Shown: positions 19,413-29,457 of the stretch, piece by piece
Layout: every line of letters begins with the position of its first letter
Position numbering within the stretch: position 1 is the first letter of the stretch
DNA from: Anoxybacillus sp. J5B_2022
GTDB taxonomy: Bacteria; Bacillota; Bacilli; Bacillales; Anoxybacillaceae
DNA: 64,000 nucleotides
Direction of reading: 5' to 3'
Assembly (NCBI RefSeq): GCF_026847645.1
Contig: NZ_JAPSMC010000005.1
Coordinates: 24,212-88,211, forward strand
Notes under the pieces: model-generated
Database searches by the model: none
Seen by the model: only the letters and a program-made list of their open reading frames with translations
Told to the model about the DNA's origin: nothing
Made by a program: the position numbers and the translations under genes

Positions 19413-19835
19413 ATGAAAATTGCGTTAATTGCCCATGACAAAAAGAAGGCGGAAATGATTCAATTTGTCACCGCGTACGAACCAATTTTAGCGCCGCATG
19501 AGCTATATGCGACGGGAACGACTGGTGCGCGCATTGAGGAAGCAACGAGTTTGCGCGTGCACCGCTTTCGCTCTGGTCCGTTAGGTGGCGACCAAGAAAT
19601 TGGTGCGCTCATCGCTCGCAATGAAATGGATATGGTCATCTTTTTCCGCGACCCGTTAACGGCGCAGCCGCATGAACCAGACGTAAGCGCGCTCATGCGC
19701 TTATGCGACGTGTATGCTGTACCGCTAGCGACTAACATCGGAACGGCAGAATTGCTCATTAAAGGGCTTGAGCGCGGTGACTTGGCATGGCGAAACATCG
19801 TTCACGAAAGACAAGGTGAGCAGCATGGATCATGA
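19413..19835 (+). CDS. mgsA: Methylglyoxal synthase MgsA
   Basis: Converts dihydroxyacetone phosphate to methylglyoxal, a bypass of lower glycolysis. 140 residues from ATG 19413 (GGGGGATAG upstream). [20 protein letters not shown], the [11 protein letters not shown] phosphate-site and [14 protein letters not shown] catalytic segment identify it. It overlaps the start of bshB1 by 11 nt. Confidence 0.95.
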   Translation: MKIALIAHDKKKAEMIQFVTAYEPILAPHELYATGTTGARIEEATSLRVHRFRSGPLGGDQEIGALIARNEMDMVIFFRDPLTAQPHEPDVSALMRLCDVYAVPLATNIGTAELLIKGLERGDLAWRNIVHERQGEQHGS

Positions 19836-20538
19836 ACAGCTGCACATGTTAGCATTCGGCGCCCATCCGGACGATGTCGAAATCGGCATGGGCGGAACGA
19901 TCGCTAAATATGCGCAACAAGGCTATGCGATTGGCATTTGCGACTTAACGTTGGCGGAATTGTCATCGAACGGCACGGTCGACATGCGGCAAAAAGAAGC
20001 CGAACGTGCCGCTCAACTGTTAGGAGTGAAAACACGGCTTAATCTTCGCCTCCCAGACCGCGGCTTGTATAAAACAGAAGAAGCGCTCCGGCAAATTGCC
20101 ACGGTCATTCGCCAATACCGCCCGCGCATTGTTTTCGCGCCGTATTGGGTCGACCGCCATCCGGACCATGCCAATTGCGCATTTCTTGTTGAAGAAGCAG
20201 TGTTTTCAGCAGGCATTCACCGCTATGAAGCAGGTGGATATTCTGCCCACCGTGTGCGGTCGCTTTATTATTACATGATTAATGCGTACGACCGTCCGCA
20301 TTTTGTCGTTGATATTAGCGACACGATTGAAACGAAACTTGCAAGCTTGCGCGCATACGAAAGTCAGTTTGAAAAGACGGCACAATCGGTCGATACACCG
20401 TTAACGAACGGTTATATCGAAACCGTCGAGAGCAGGGAGCGGTTATGGGGAAAACAAGTCGGTGTCGAGTTTGCCGAAGGATTTATAACGAAACAGCCGC
20501 TTGTGATTTCACACGATTTAATAGGAGAGAAACTATGA
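19825..20538 (+). CDS. bshB1: Bacillithiol biosynthesis deacetylase BshB1
   Basis: Zinc-dependent deacetylase that removes the acetyl group from GlcNAc-malate in bacillithiol synthesis. 237 residues from ATG 19825, with AAGGTGAGCAG upstream. Zinc ligands are in GAHPDDVE (H14, D17) and DRHPDH. It is followed directly by bshA, whose product makes its substrate; the adjacency supports the assignment. Confidence 0.94.
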   Translation: MDHEQLHMLAFGAHPDDVEIGMGGTIAKYAQQGYAIGICDLTLAELSSNGTVDMRQKEAERAAQLLGVKTRLNLRLPDRGLYKTEEALRQIATVIRQYRPRIVFAPYWVDRHPDHANCAFLVEEAVFSAGIHRYEAGGYSAHRVRSLYYYMINAYDRPHFVVDISDTIETKLASLRAYESQFEKTAQSVDTPLTNGYIETVESRERLWGKQVGVEFAEGFITKQPLVISHDLIGEKL

Positions 20539-21671
20539 GATTGAAAATAGGCATCGTTTGTTATCCAACGGTCGGCGGCTCTGGCGTTGTCGCCACCGAA
20601 CTAGGAAAATTAATGGCAGAAAAAGGGCACGAAATTCACTTTATTTCTTCAAGCATGCCGTTTCGCCTAAATAAAGTGTATTGCAACATTTATTACCATG
20701 AAGTGACGGTCAACCAATATTCTGTTTTTCAATATCCGCCATATGACCTTGCGCTTGCAAGCAAAATCGCGGAAGTGACGAATCGGGAGAAGCTCGATGT
20801 GCTGCACGTTCATTACGCGATTCCGCACGCTGTTTGCGCAGTGCTCGCCAAGCAAATGGTCGACCGCGATGTAAAAATCGTAACGACACTACACGGGACA
20901 GATATTACCGTTCTCGGTTATGATCCGTCGTTAAGCGATATGATTAAATTCGGCATTGAACAATCGGATGTCGTAACCGCTGTATCGAATGCGCTTGTCA
21001 AGCAAACGTACGAACTTCTCGATGTGCAAAAAGAGATTCACACCGTTTACAATTTTGTCGATGAACGTGTATATCGGAAAAAAAATGTCCATCATTTAAA
21101 AGAAGAGTATGGCATAGGAGATCATGAAAAAGTGATCATTCATGTTTCCAACTTTCGCAAAGTCAAACGCGTGCCGGATGTCATCCGCGCGTTTTCGCTT
21201 GTTCGCAGCCAAATTCCGACGAAGCTGCTCCTTGTCGGCGATGGACCGGAAATGACCGTTGTCTGCCGGCTTATGAAGGAATTGGGATTGACAGAAGACG
21301 TTCGCTGTTTAGGAAAACAAGAAAACTTGGAAGAATTGTATTCGATCAGCGATGTGAAATGGCTGCTATCGGAAAAAGAAAGCTTCGGCCTTGTGTTGCT
21401 TGAAGCGATGGCGTGCGGCGTTCCGTGCGTCGGCACGAACATCGGCGGCATTCCGGAAGTGATTGAAGACGGAAAAACGGGGTTTCTTTGCGAGCTTGGC
21501 CATATCGAAGAAGTCGCCGAAAAAACGTTGCGAATGTTGAAAGACGACAAACTTCATACATACATGGCTGAACAGGCGTTAAAAACCGTTTACGACAAAT
21601 TTCATTCGCAACAAATCGTCAAGCAATACGAAAACATTTATTTTTCGTTGATGAAAGGGGTGAAGCGATGA
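20535..21671 (+). CDS. bshA: N-acetyl-alpha-D-glucosaminyl L-malate synthase BshA
   Basis: GT4 glycosyltransferase joining GlcNAc from UDP-GlcNAc to malate, first step of bacillithiol synthesis. 378 residues from ATG 20535 (AGGAGAG upstream); the longer frame runs into bshB1 and was rejected. [14 protein letters not shown] near the N terminus and the GT-B retaining motif [16 protein letters not shown] are clear. Overlaps bshB1 and cca by 4 nt each. Confidence 0.95.
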   Translation: MRLKIGIVCYPTVGGSGVVATELGKLMAEKGHEIHFISSSMPFRLNKVYCNIYYHEVTVNQYSVFQYPPYDLALASKIAEVTNREKLDVLHVHYAIPHAVCAVLAKQMVDRDVKIVTTLHGTDITVLGYDPSLSDMIKFGIEQSDVVTAVSNALVKQTYELLDVQKEIHTVYNFVDERVYRKKNVHHLKEEYGIGDHEKVIIHVSNFRKVKRVPDVIRAFSLVRSQIPTKLLLVGDGPEMTVVCRLMKELGLTEDVRCLGKQENLEELYSISDVKWLLSEKESFGLVLLEAMACGVPCVGTNIGGIPEVIEDGKTGFLCELGHIEEVAEKTLRMLKDDKLHTYMAEQALKTVYDKFHSQQIVKQYENIYFSLMKGVKR

Positions 21672-22882
21672 AAGAGCCGTTTCGCCGCGCGCTCGGCATC
21701 ATTCGCACATTGAAGCAGCACGGATATGAAGCCTATTTTGTCGGAGGAGCGGTTCGTGATCATTTGCTGAACCGGCCGATCGGTGATGTTGACATCGCCA
21801 CATCGGCGTTGCCGGAAGAAGTGATGGCGATATTTCCGAAAACGGTTCCTGTCGGGCTGAAACATGGCACGGTCGTTGTGCTTCATGATGGAACGCCATA
21901 TGAAGTGACGACATTTCGGACGGAAGGAACGTATGAAAAATATCGCCGGCCGGAGTCGGTCACATTTGTCCGCTCGCTTCGTAAAGATCTCGAGCGGCGC
22001 GATTTTACGATGAATGCGATCGCAATGGATGAAACGGGGCAGTTGATCGACCCGTTCGGCGGACAGCAGGCGATCGCCGAGCAGGTCATTTGCACGGTCG
22101 GAGCGGCGAAAGATCGCTTTTCCGAAGATGCGCTGCGCATGATGCGTGCCATCCGTTTCGTCAGCCAGCTCGGATTTCAGCTTGCGAAAGAAACGAAGCA
22201 GGCGATCATCGAACACGCTTCCCTTCTTGCGCACATTTCCGTCGAGCGAAAGACGGTCGAGTTTGAAAAATTAATGGCTGGTCCGTTTTCGGCCGCTGCG
22301 TTTTCGTTGTTAGTGGAAACAAATACGTTTCTATATTTGCCAGGGCTCGCTGGAAAACGCGCAGAGTTGCAAAAGCTTTCCCAATACGAATGGACAGCGC
22401 TCACTTCGCCGGCGGAACGATGGGGTTTTCTCGTCTATTTACTTCATGTAGAGCGAGTTTCTCTCTTTTTGCGTCAGTGGAAACTGTCGAACCGGCTGAT
22501 GAAAGACGTGCAAACGATTTTATATGCACTCTCTGTCGTCCGTTCTTTTGCTGATTGGACGAACGAGCGACTATATGAGATAGGCGCAACAGCCGCTTTC
22601 GCAGCGGAAACGGTGCGCTCGCTCGTCAACGGGGAAAATAGCACGCAAAACGTTCAGAAGCTGCGTCAACGATTGGCAGCGCTTCCGATTCAAGATCGGA
22701 GCGAGTTGGCGGTGACGGGGAAAGATGTCATCGAATGGTACAACCAGCGTGGCGGACCGTGGGTGGCGCAAACGTTGCAACAAATCGAGCAGGCGGTTTT
22801 AGCCGGTCTTGTAGAAAATGAGAAGGAGCGGATTAAGGAGTGGCTCATTCGATGGAATCAGACACACGAAAAAAATTGTTAG
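21668..22882 (+). CDS. cca: CCA tRNA nucleotidyltransferase
   Basis: Adds or repairs the 3' CCA end of tRNAs. 404 residues. Class II signatures: [11 protein letters not shown], the metal pair in GDVDIATSA, and [20 protein letters not shown] follows. The start overlaps the bshA stop by 4 nt (ATGA). The order bshB1-bshA-cca-birA-panB matches B. subtilis. Confidence 0.95.
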   Translation: MKEPFRRALGIIRTLKQHGYEAYFVGGAVRDHLLNRPIGDVDIATSALPEEVMAIFPKTVPVGLKHGTVVVLHDGTPYEVTTFRTEGTYEKYRRPESVTFVRSLRKDLERRDFTMNAIAMDETGQLIDPFGGQQAIAEQVICTVGAAKDRFSEDALRMMRAIRFVSQLGFQLAKETKQAIIEHASLLAHISVERKTVEFEKLMAGPFSAAAFSLLVETNTFLYLPGLAGKRAELQKLSQYEWTALTSPAERWGFLVYLLHVERVSLFLRQWKLSNRLMKDVQTILYALSVVRSFADWTNERLYEIGATAAFAAETVRSLVNGENSTQNVQKLRQRLAALPIQDRSELAVTGKDVIEWYNQRGGPWVAQTLQQIEQAVLAGLVENEKERIKEWLIRWNQTHEKNC

Positions 22883-23829
22883 AGCTGTTTTCGGAAGCGA
22901 AAGGCGATTTCATTTCCGGACAAAAAATTAGCGAAATTCTCGGCTGTTCGCGAACGGCCGTATGGAAGCATATTGAAGAGTTGCGGAAAGAGGGGTTTGA
23001 ACTTGAGGCGGTGCGTCGGCTCGGCTATCGAATCGTCAACACACCGGATAAAGTAACCGCTAACGAAATTCGCCTTGGATTGAAAACGGATATATTCGGG
23101 CAAGTGATCCATTACGAAGAAGAAGTAGCATCGACGCAAAAAATTGCCCACCAGCTTGCCCAAGAAGGCGCAAAAGAAGGAACGCTTGTCGTCGCGGAAT
23201 TGCAGACGGCTGGACGCGGACGGATGGACCGAAAATGGTTTTCGCCAAAAGGGACGGGGATTTGGATGAGTTTAATTTTGCGTCCGCCGATTCCGCCGCA
23301 AAAAACGCCGCAGTTGACGCTGCTTTCGGCGGTGGCCATCGCACAGGCGATCCAAGAAGTAACCGGACTCGTTCCGGACATTAAATGGCCGAACGATATT
23401 TTAATTCATGGCAAAAAATGTGTAGGAATTTTAACTGAGCTGCAAGCTGATCCAGACCGTGTCCATTCGGTCATTATCGGCATGGGGTTGAACGTCAACC
23501 ACGAACGCGATCAGTTTCCAGAAGAACTGCGCGATATTGCCACGTCGCTAGCCATTGAGAAAGGTGAAAAAATAAAGCGCGCGAAACTGATTCAAGAAAT
23601 ATTGACAAAAATGGAAACGTTATATCGTCAATATTTACAACACGGCTTTTTGCCGATTAAACTGTTATGGGAAGGATATGCGATCAGCATCGGCAAAGAA
23701 ATTACGGCGCGCATGCTCAATGGAACGATTCGCGGCATCGCCCGCGGCATTACGGAAGAAGGGGTATTGATGCTCGAAGATGCGGACGGCGTTGTCCATT
23801 ACATTCATTCTGCGGATATTTCCTTCTAG
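22852..23829 (+). CDS. birA: Bifunctional biotin--[acetyl-CoA-carboxylase] ligase / repressor BirA
   Basis: Attaches biotin to the carboxylase carrier and represses biotin genes. 325 residues from ATG 22852; an in-frame GTG at 22840 would add four residues. The N-terminal winged helix (GQKISEILGCSRTAVWKHIEEL) is followed by the ligase core with the GRGRMDRKW biotinyl-AMP loop and KWPNDI. It overlaps the end of cca by 31 nt. Confidence 0.95.
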   Translation: MESDTRKKLLELFSEAKGDFISGQKISEILGCSRTAVWKHIEELRKEGFELEAVRRLGYRIVNTPDKVTANEIRLGLKTDIFGQVIHYEEEVASTQKIAHQLAQEGAKEGTLVVAELQTAGRGRMDRKWFSPKGTGIWMSLILRPPIPPQKTPQLTLLSAVAIAQAIQEVTGLVPDIKWPNDILIHGKKCVGILTELQADPDRVHSVIIGMGLNVNHERDQFPEELRDIATSLAIEKGEKIKRAKLIQEILTKMETLYRQYLQHGFLPIKLLWEGYAISIGKEITARMLNGTIRGIARGITEEGVLMLEDADGVVHYIHSADISF

Positions 23830-23849
23830 CGAAAATGTTAGAATTTTGT

Positions 23850-24017
23850 TAAAATACAGCTGAAAGGGCAGTATCTTTCGTAAAGAACTGCACCATCGAA
23901 AAAGGAACGAAATTGGAAGCGATCTGCCTTGATCCGTCGTAGGACTGGGACAGAGGGATGAACTCGACCGATACATACACGTCCTTCTTTCTCTAGGCAG
24001 GGAAAGAAGGTTTTTTT
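23850..24017 (+). promoter_or_regulatory. Structured panB leader with attenuator
   Basis: The gap between birA and panB holds an extended -10 (TGTTAAAAT, TAAAAT at 23850-23855), then a hairpin 23868-23891 (GCAGT, bulged A, TCTTT / AAAGA ACTGC), and an intrinsic terminator CCTTCTTTC/GGAAAGAAGG plus T7 at 23983-24017, upstream of panB. CTGCCT at 23924-23929 is complementary to AGGCAG in the terminator loop (23995-24000), so an alternative fold is possible. The 'pan' RNA motif described upstream of pantothenate genes in Firmicutes is the obvious candidate family, but I could not run a covariance search. Confidence 0.5.
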
Positions 24018-24061
24018 ATTCGGTGATTCATCTCCTCTGCAAACAAAGAGGAGGGAAACGA

Positions 24062-24901
24062 ATGAAAACGAAAAGCGATTTTTTGAAAATGAAAGAAGCG
24101 AAAGAACCGATTGTCATGCTGACAGCGTACGATTTTCCGTCGGCGAAGCTCGCGGAAGCGGCAGGGGTCGATATGATTCTTGTCGGCGATTCGCTCGGCA
24201 TGGTCGTATTAGGGTATGACTCGACGATTCCCGTGACAGTGGAGGATATGGTTCATCATACGAAAGCAGTGCGCCGCGGTGCGATGAATACGTTTATCGT
24301 GACCGATATGCCGTTTATGTCGTACCATGTATCGAAAGAAGATGCGCTTCGTAATGCGCAGCGTATCATGCAGCAAGCGGGCGCGAATGCGGTGAAAGTA
24401 GAAGGTGCCGACGAAGTGGTCGATGTCATTCGCGCGTTAACGAGAGCAGGCGTTCCAGTCGTGGCGCATTTAGGATTAACGCCGCAATCGGTTGGTGTAC
24501 TCGGTGGTTATAAGGTGCAAGGAAAAGATGCGGAAAGCGCTCGCAAACTGTTGAACGACGCGAAATTGTGTGAACAAGCTGGCGCTATTGCGCTCGTTCT
24601 TGAATGTGTGCCGAAGCAGTTAGCTGCCGAAATAACAAAACAGCTGACGATTCCGACGATCGGCATCGGCGCTGGCGATGAAGTCGACGGTCAAGTGCTT
24701 GTGTATCACGATGTGCTCGGCTACGGAGTAGAGCGTGTGCCGAAGTTTGTCAAGCAATATGCGAACGTGCAAGAAACGATTCATCACGCGCTCTCTAGCT
24801 ATGTGGCAGAAGTGAAACTTCGCCAATTTCCAGAAAGCCCGCACATGTTTACGATGAAAGAAGAAGAATGGGTTGCGTTATATGGAGGAAAACAATCATG
24901 A
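24062..24901 (+). CDS. panB: 3-methyl-2-oxobutanoate hydroxymethyltransferase PanB
   Basis: Transfers a hydroxymethyl group from methylenetetrahydrofolate to ketoisovalerate, the first step to pantothenate. 279 residues from ATG 24062 with GAGGAGGG upstream. [26 protein letters not shown], and TIGIGAG are family motifs. First gene of panBCD; the leader terminator suggests attenuation control. Confidence 0.96.
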   Translation: MKTKSDFLKMKEAKEPIVMLTAYDFPSAKLAEAAGVDMILVGDSLGMVVLGYDSTIPVTVEDMVHHTKAVRRGAMNTFIVTDMPFMSYHVSKEDALRNAQRIMQQAGANAVKVEGADEVVDVIRALTRAGVPVVAHLGLTPQSVGVLGGYKVQGKDAESARKLLNDAKLCEQAGAIALVLECVPKQLAAEITKQLTIPTIGIGAGDEVDGQVLVYHDVLGYGVERVPKFVKQYANVQETIHHALSSYVAEVKLRQFPESPHMFTMKEEEWVALYGGKQS

Positions 24902-25749
24902 TTGTCGTGACTACCATTAAAGAGATGCAGCAAAAAATGATCGAATATCGGAAAGAAGGCAAAACGATCGGCTTTGTCCCGACGATGGGCTATTTGCATG
25001 AAGGGCATGTGGCGCTGTTACAAGCGGCGCGAAAAGAAAACGACGTCGTCGTACTAAGTGTGTTTGTCAACCCGTTGCAATTTGGTCCGAACGAAGATTT
25101 TGACCGTTACCCGCGCGACATTGTGCGCGATGAGCAAATTGCGAAAGAAGCCGGTGTCGATGTGTTGTTTTATCCGTCCGTTGCCGAAATGTACCCGCGG
25201 CCGTTAAGCGTGCAAGTCGTCGTCAAAGAGCGCGTGGACGTGCTTTGCGGAAAATCAAGGCCGGGACATTTTGACGGAGTAGCAACGGTGTTGACGAAAT
25301 TGTTTCATATCGTCATGCCGACGCGGGCGTATTTCGGCATGAAAGACGCCCAGCAAGTCGCTGTGGTGGACGGACTGATTCGCGATTTCCATTTTCCGAT
25401 TGAGCTAGTAGCGGTTCCGACTGTTCGCGAAGCGGATGGGTTGGCGAAAAGTTCGCGCAACGTCTATTTATCAGAGGAAGAGCGAAAAGAAGCACCGGCG
25501 TTGTATGCGGCGCTAAAAAAAGCGAAAGTCGCGATCGAAAACGGATTGCGTGACCCACGAGCGGTGCGCGCGCTTGTCGAAGATCATTTGAAAACATATA
25601 CGAACGGCGTGATCGATTACGTCGAAGTGTATTCATATCCGGAATTAAAGCCGCTTGAAAAATTAGCTGGAAAAATCATCATTGCGCTCGCTGTTCGGTT
25701 TACAAATGCACGGCTCATTGATAATATTACTGTTGACGTGGAATCATGA
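24898..25749 (+). CDS. panC: Pantothenate synthetase PanC
   Basis: ATP-dependent condensation of pantoate and beta-alanine. 283 residues from ATG 24898, overlapping the panB stop by 4 nt (ATGA); GGAGG precedes it. The nucleotide-binding HEGH motif is in [10 protein letters not shown] and the second signature is [15 protein letters not shown] and [11 protein letters not shown] also match. Confidence 0.96.
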   Translation: MIVVTTIKEMQQKMIEYRKEGKTIGFVPTMGYLHEGHVALLQAARKENDVVVLSVFVNPLQFGPNEDFDRYPRDIVRDEQIAKEAGVDVLFYPSVAEMYPRPLSVQVVVKERVDVLCGKSRPGHFDGVATVLTKLFHIVMPTRAYFGMKDAQQVAVVDGLIRDFHFPIELVAVPTVREADGLAKSSRNVYLSEEERKEAPALYAALKKAKVAIENGLRDPRAVRALVEDHLKTYTNGVIDYVEVYSYPELKPLEKLAGKIIIALAVRFTNARLIDNITVDVES

Positions 25750-25765
25750 AAAAAGGGGGAGCATT

Positions 25766-26149
25766 ATGTTCCGTACATTAATGAACGCGAAAATTCATCG
25801 TGCCCGTGTGACGGAAGCGAACTTAAATTACGTCGGGAGCATTACGATTGATGCGGATATTTTAGATGCAGTCGGCATGGTGGCGAACGAAAAAGTACAA
25901 ATCGTCAACAACAATAACGGGGCACGTTTTGAAACATATATTATTCCAGGGGAGCGCGGCAGCGGCGTGTTTTGCTTAAACGGCGCGGCTGCACGCCTCG
26001 TACAAAAAGATGACATTATTATCGTTATTTCTTATGCGCTCGTTCCGGAAGAAAAAATTGCGGAACATCGTCCGAAAGTTGCGATTATGGACGAAAACAA
26101 CCGCATTAAGCAGCTGATCGCCGAAGAGCCAGCGCATACGATTTTATAA
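25766..26149 (+). CDS. panD: Aspartate 1-decarboxylase precursor PanD
   Basis: Makes beta-alanine for PanC. 127 residues from ATG 25766 (AAAAGGGGGAG upstream). The proenzyme cleaves itself between G24 and S25 (NYVGSITID) to create the pyruvoyl group. LNGAAARL and the [14 protein letters not shown] segment ([10 protein letters not shown]) complete the family pattern. Last gene of panBCD, followed by a terminator. Confidence 0.96.
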   Translation: MFRTLMNAKIHRARVTEANLNYVGSITIDADILDAVGMVANEKVQIVNNNNGARFETYIIPGERGSGVFCLNGAAARLVQKDDIIIVISYALVPEEKIAEHRPKVAIMDENNRIKQLIAEEPAHTIL

Positions 26150-26150
26150 G

Positions 26151-26193
26151 AGGGAAGGGGGCTGTTTCTCGAAGGAGAACGCCCCTCTTATTA
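26151..26193 (+). terminator. Terminator after panBCD
   Basis: Stem AGGGGC-t-GTTTCTC / GGAGAAC-GCCCCT followed by CTTATT; the T-tract is short. Confidence 0.65.
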
Positions 26194-26213
26194 CGCAATT
26201 TTGAGGTGGAACA

Positions 26214-27278
26214 ATGAACGAACGGTTTGTCGTGATCGATTTGGAAACAACGGGAAATGCTCCACAAAAAGGCGACCGGATTATCCAAATTGGTATGATA
26301 GTGATCGAAAACAGACAAATTGTGGAACGATTTTCTAGTTTTGTCAATCCTGAATGTAATATTCCGCTATTTATTCAGCAGCTAACGCAAATTGATGAAC
26401 AAATGGTGAAAGAGGCGCCTGTTTTTGCGGAGCTTGCGCCAGAAATCGCGGCGAAGTTAAAGCAATCGTATTTTGTCGCACATAACGTCGCCTTTGATTG
26501 GCCATTTTTGCAAGCGGAGTTGCAGTTGGCAGGCATATCGCTTCCGACGCCGCCAATGATTGACACGGTCGAATTGTCACGACTTTTATTTCCGACGTTT
26601 GAAAGCTATAAATTAAGCGATCTCGCGCAAACGCTAAACATCGCCCATGAAAATCCGCACCAAGCAGATAGCGGTGCGGAAGTAACGGCAAAACTTTGGC
26701 TACGGTTGCTCGAAAAACTACGGTCATTGCCGCTGGCGACATTAGAACAGCTAAAGCGACTATCGCGTGATTGGAAAAGCGACATGTATGCGATGTTAGA
26801 TGCGATGATCGCTAAAAAAATGACATTACGAGAAGAAGAAGGGTACGTGTATTATCGCGGCATCGCATTAAAAAAACGGGTCGATGTAACACCGAAAAAA
26901 CAGGAAACTCCCTTTTCGTTCACGACATGGCTTGCAGAAAGATCACCGCTCCCATTTCCTCACTACGAACATCGCGACGGACAGTGGGAAATGATGAAGT
27001 TAGTTCATGAGGCGCTACAAACATCGCAGCACGCTTTAATTGAAGCAGGGACAGGAATTGGCAAATCGCTCGCATATTTAATCCCGAGCCTTTATGTTGC
27101 CCGTAAGCAACAAAAACCGGTCGTGATTAGCACATATACACTGCACTTGCAAAAACAGTTGATCGAGCGCGACGTCCCGCTCTTGCAACAAATCGTTCCG
27201 TTTCCCTTTCGCGTGGCGCTATTAAAGGGAAGACGAAATTATTTGTCGCTTGACAAGTTCGTATCGTTTCTTCACTGA
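26214..27278 (+). CDS. dinG: DinG-type protein truncated after the exonuclease domain and Walker A region
   Basis: In B. subtilis dinG lies between panD and ypmA and encodes a protein of over 900 residues with an N-terminal DEDD exonuclease and a superfamily 2 helicase. Here the frame stops after 354 residues. The exonuclease is complete (VIDLETTGN, VAHNVAFDWPF, HQADSGAEVTAKL). The helicase begins with the Walker A EAGTGIGKSLAYLIP and VVISTYTLHLQKQL but ends right after LLKGRRNYLSLDKF. The DEAH box and all later motifs are absent, and no further dinG sequence follows before ypmA. The remaining protein could act only as an exonuclease, if at all. Confidence 0.85.
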   Translation: MNERFVVIDLETTGNAPQKGDRIIQIGMIVIENRQIVERFSSFVNPECNIPLFIQQLTQIDEQMVKEAPVFAELAPEIAAKLKQSYFVAHNVAFDWPFLQAELQLAGISLPTPPMIDTVELSRLLFPTFESYKLSDLAQTLNIAHENPHQADSGAEVTAKLWLRLLEKLRSLPLATLEQLKRLSRDWKSDMYAMLDAMIAKKMTLREEEGYVYYRGIALKKRVDVTPKKQETPFSFTTWLAERSPLPFPHYEHRDGQWEMMKLVHEALQTSQHALIEAGTGIGKSLAYLIPSLYVARKQQKPVVISTYTLHLQKQLIERDVPLLQQIVPFPFRVALLKGRRNYLSLDKFVSFLH

Positions 27279-27296
27279 AAAAAGACACACCATATA

Positions 27297-27356
27297 GACA
27301 GGCGTTTTCCTTCCCTCTCGAGCAACCGCTTCGAGAGGGAAGAACATTTGCCTGTC
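27297..27356. repeat. Large palindrome just after truncated dinG
   Basis: Outer arms GACAGGC (27297-27303) / GCCTGTC (27350-27356) enclose a perfect 12-bp stem CTTCCCTCTCGA (27310-27321) / TCGAGAGGGAAG (27331-27342) with a 9-nt loop. No T-tract follows, so it is not a standard terminator. The rest of the 258-nt gap 27279-27536 shows only a possible -10 (TATAAT at 27430-27435). Confidence 0.7.
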
Positions 27357-27536
27357 GCAGCTACCCAGTCGCCTCCGCTTTTCTTGTGTAGGTGGGAAAA
27401 TTTTTTATGAAATTACACAACGAACCTGTTATAATAAGTGGGAAGATACAACAGAAAGTTGTTGTATGTATAGTGTGGCTACTCGCCTTTGTTCTTATTA
27501 GTAACAAAATTTGTGGCATAGAGGGGGAACTTGTGC

Positions 27537-27707
27537 GTGGAAAGCAAAATCCAAGTATTGGCGACCGTCAAAATTCAGCAGTCGCCTGATTTATATAAAA
27601 TTGTTGACTGCCTTAACCGAACGTTGAAAAAAAACGATTTAATGTTCGGCCTGGCGCTTGACGAACAAGATCCAAACAAAGCGGTTTTCACGATTTACCG
27701 TACATAG
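27537..27707 (+). CDS. ypmA: Small conserved protein YpmA
   Basis: 56-codon gene that begins at GTG 27537 with GAGGGGG about 9 nt upstream. The product starts MESKIQVLATVKIQ and ends LMFGLALDEQDPNK then VFTIYRT, recognisable as Bacillus YpmA, and it stands between dinG and ypmB as in B. subtilis. Cytoplasmic, no known role. Confidence 0.82.
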   Translation: MESKIQVLATVKIQQSPDLYKIVDCLNRTLKKNDLMFGLALDEQDPNKAVFTIYRT

Positions 27708-27720
27708 AGATGGGATCACG

Positions 27721-28197
27721 ATGAAAAGATGGGGCATTATCTTTCTCATTTTTTTATGTATCGTTAGTTGGCAGACGGTGAGCGTATACCGCGCGGCGAT
27801 GGCGCCAAAGCAGACGCTAATCGAAATGGCTAAGCAGCGAGCTGCGCAAAAAGTGGCATTTGCGAATATAGACGCCGTTGATATATATTATGGCGAAAAA
27901 GCGTACGTCGTATTAGAAGGAACGGACAAGAAAGGCACGAAAAAAATCGTTTGGGTTCCAATAAAAGGTGGGCATATTGTCGTGAAGCGCGCCAAAAGTG
28001 GAATCACGAAACAAGAAGCGATCGCAAAGCTGACAGCGGAACGACAGCCGAAGGAAATTATCTCGGCGAAACTTGGAATGGAAAAAGGAGTACCTCTTTG
28101 GGAGCTAACATATATTGAACAAGATAATCGCTATTCATTTTATTATCTCAGCTTTGAAGATGGTACTTTTTTGAAAAGATATAGTTTCCAACAATAA
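27721..28197 (+). CDS. ypmB: YpmB-like protein with membrane anchor and PepSY-type domain
   Basis: 158 residues from ATG 27721. One N-terminal hydrophobic segment (WGIIFLIFLCIVSWQTVSVY) anchors an extracytoplasmic region that ends in a peptidase-propeptide-like (PepSY/YpmB) fold, seen as SGITKQEAIAKLTAE and the WELTYIEQDNRYSFYYLSFEDG strands. The order ypmA-ypmB-aspB is that of B. subtilis. Function unproven. Confidence 0.88.
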   Translation: MKRWGIIFLIFLCIVSWQTVSVYRAAMAPKQTLIEMAKQRAAQKVAFANIDAVDIYYGEKAYVVLEGTDKKGTKKIVWVPIKGGHIVVKRAKSGITKQEAIAKLTAERQPKEIISAKLGMEKGVPLWELTYIEQDNRYSFYYLSFEDGTFLKRYSFQQ

Positions 28198-28216
28198 TTC
28201 AAGGGGGAAATGGATC

Positions 28217-29401
28217 ATGAAATTAGCAAAACGAGTATCATCGCTTACACCTTCCACAACGCTTGCCATTACAGCGAAGGCGAAAGAGCTAAAAGCAGCA
28301 GGTCACGATGTGATTGGTTTAGGAGCAGGCGAGCCGGATTTCAACACCCCTCAGCATATTATCGATGCAGCTGTAAGAGCGATGAACGAAGGTCATACGA
28401 AATATACTCCGTCTGGTGGGCTAGCTAGCTTAAAGGCGGAAATTGTGAAAAAATTTCAAAACGATCAGCAGTTGCATTACGAACCGGCAGAAATTATTGT
28501 ATGTGTCGGAGCGAAACACGCGCTCTATACGTTGTTCCAAGTGATTTTAGATGAAGGCGATGAAGTCATTATCCCAACGCCGTACTGGGTCAGCTATCCG
28601 GAGCAAGTGAAGCTGGCAGGCGGTGTGCCGGTTTATGTGGAAGGACGCGAAGAAAATCGTTTCAAAATTACGCCGGAGCAGCTAAAAGCGGCGATTACTG
28701 AGCGGACGAAGGCGGTCATCATCAACTCGCCAAGCAACCCGACCGGCATGATTTATACAGAAGATGAGTTGAGGGCGCTCGGTGAGATTTGTTTAGCACA
28801 CGACATTCTTATTGTGTCGGATGAGATTTATGAAAAGTTAGTGTACGATGGCAACAAGCACGTATCGATCGCACAGCTTTCTCCAGAATTAAAAGCGCAA
28901 ACGGTCATCATTAACGGTGTGTCGAAATCGCATTCGATGACTGGCTGGCGTATTGGCTATGCCGCTGGTAATAAAGACATCATCCGCGCGATGACGGACC
29001 TTGCGAGCCATAGCACGTCCAACCCAACCTCGATCGCGCAATATGCGGCGATTGCGGCGTACAATGGATCGCAAGAACCAGTGGAACAAATGCGGCAAGC
29101 ATTTGAAGAGCGCTTAAACATTATTTACGAAAAATTAATTCAAATTCCGGGCTTTACGTGCGTCAAACCGCAAGGAGCGTTTTATTTGTTCCCGAACGCC
29201 CGTGAAGCAGCTTCTATGGCTGGTTACAGTAGCGTCGATGAACTCGTCGAGGCGCTTTTAGAAGAAGCGAAAGTGGCACTTGTTCCAGGTTCTGGATTCG
29301 GTGCCCCAGACAACGTACGTTTGTCATATGCGACATCGCTTGACGTATTGGAAAAAGCGGTCGAGCGGATCAAGCAGTTTATGGAACAAAAAGCGAAATA
29401 A
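28217..29401 (+). CDS. aspB: Aspartate aminotransferase AspB
   Basis: PLP-dependent transamination between aspartate and 2-oxoglutarate. 394 residues, class I aminotransferase. IGLGAGEPDFNTP, YTPSGGLASLK, NSPSNPTG, VSDEIYEKL and the PLP-lysine motif GVSKSHSMTGWRIGY are all present. AAGGGGGAAA lies just upstream of ATG 28217, and a terminator follows. In B. subtilis asnS comes next; here mobile DNA separates them by almost 5 kb. Confidence 0.96.
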   Translation: MKLAKRVSSLTPSTTLAITAKAKELKAAGHDVIGLGAGEPDFNTPQHIIDAAVRAMNEGHTKYTPSGGLASLKAEIVKKFQNDQQLHYEPAEIIVCVGAKHALYTLFQVILDEGDEVIIPTPYWVSYPEQVKLAGGVPVYVEGREENRFKITPEQLKAAITERTKAVIINSPSNPTGMIYTEDELRALGEICLAHDILIVSDEIYEKLVYDGNKHVSIAQLSPELKAQTVIINGVSKSHSMTGWRIGYAAGNKDIIRAMTDLASHSTSNPTSIAQYAAIAAYNGSQEPVEQMRQAFEERLNIIYEKLIQIPGFTCVKPQGAFYLFPNAREAASMAGYSSVDELVEALLEEAKVALVPGSGFGAPDNVRLSYATSLDVLEKAVERIKQFMEQKAK

Positions 29402-29417
29402 TTTTCACCAAGCAGGA

Positions 29418-29457
29418 AAGAAGGAGAGGAGAAAGCGCCTCTCCTTCTCTGTTATTT
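29418..29457. terminator. Terminator between convergent aspB and the next gene
   Basis: Perfect 10-bp stem GAAGGAGAGG/CCTCTCCTTC followed by TCTGTTATTTC; it reaches the stop codon of the convergent gene. Confidence 0.7.
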
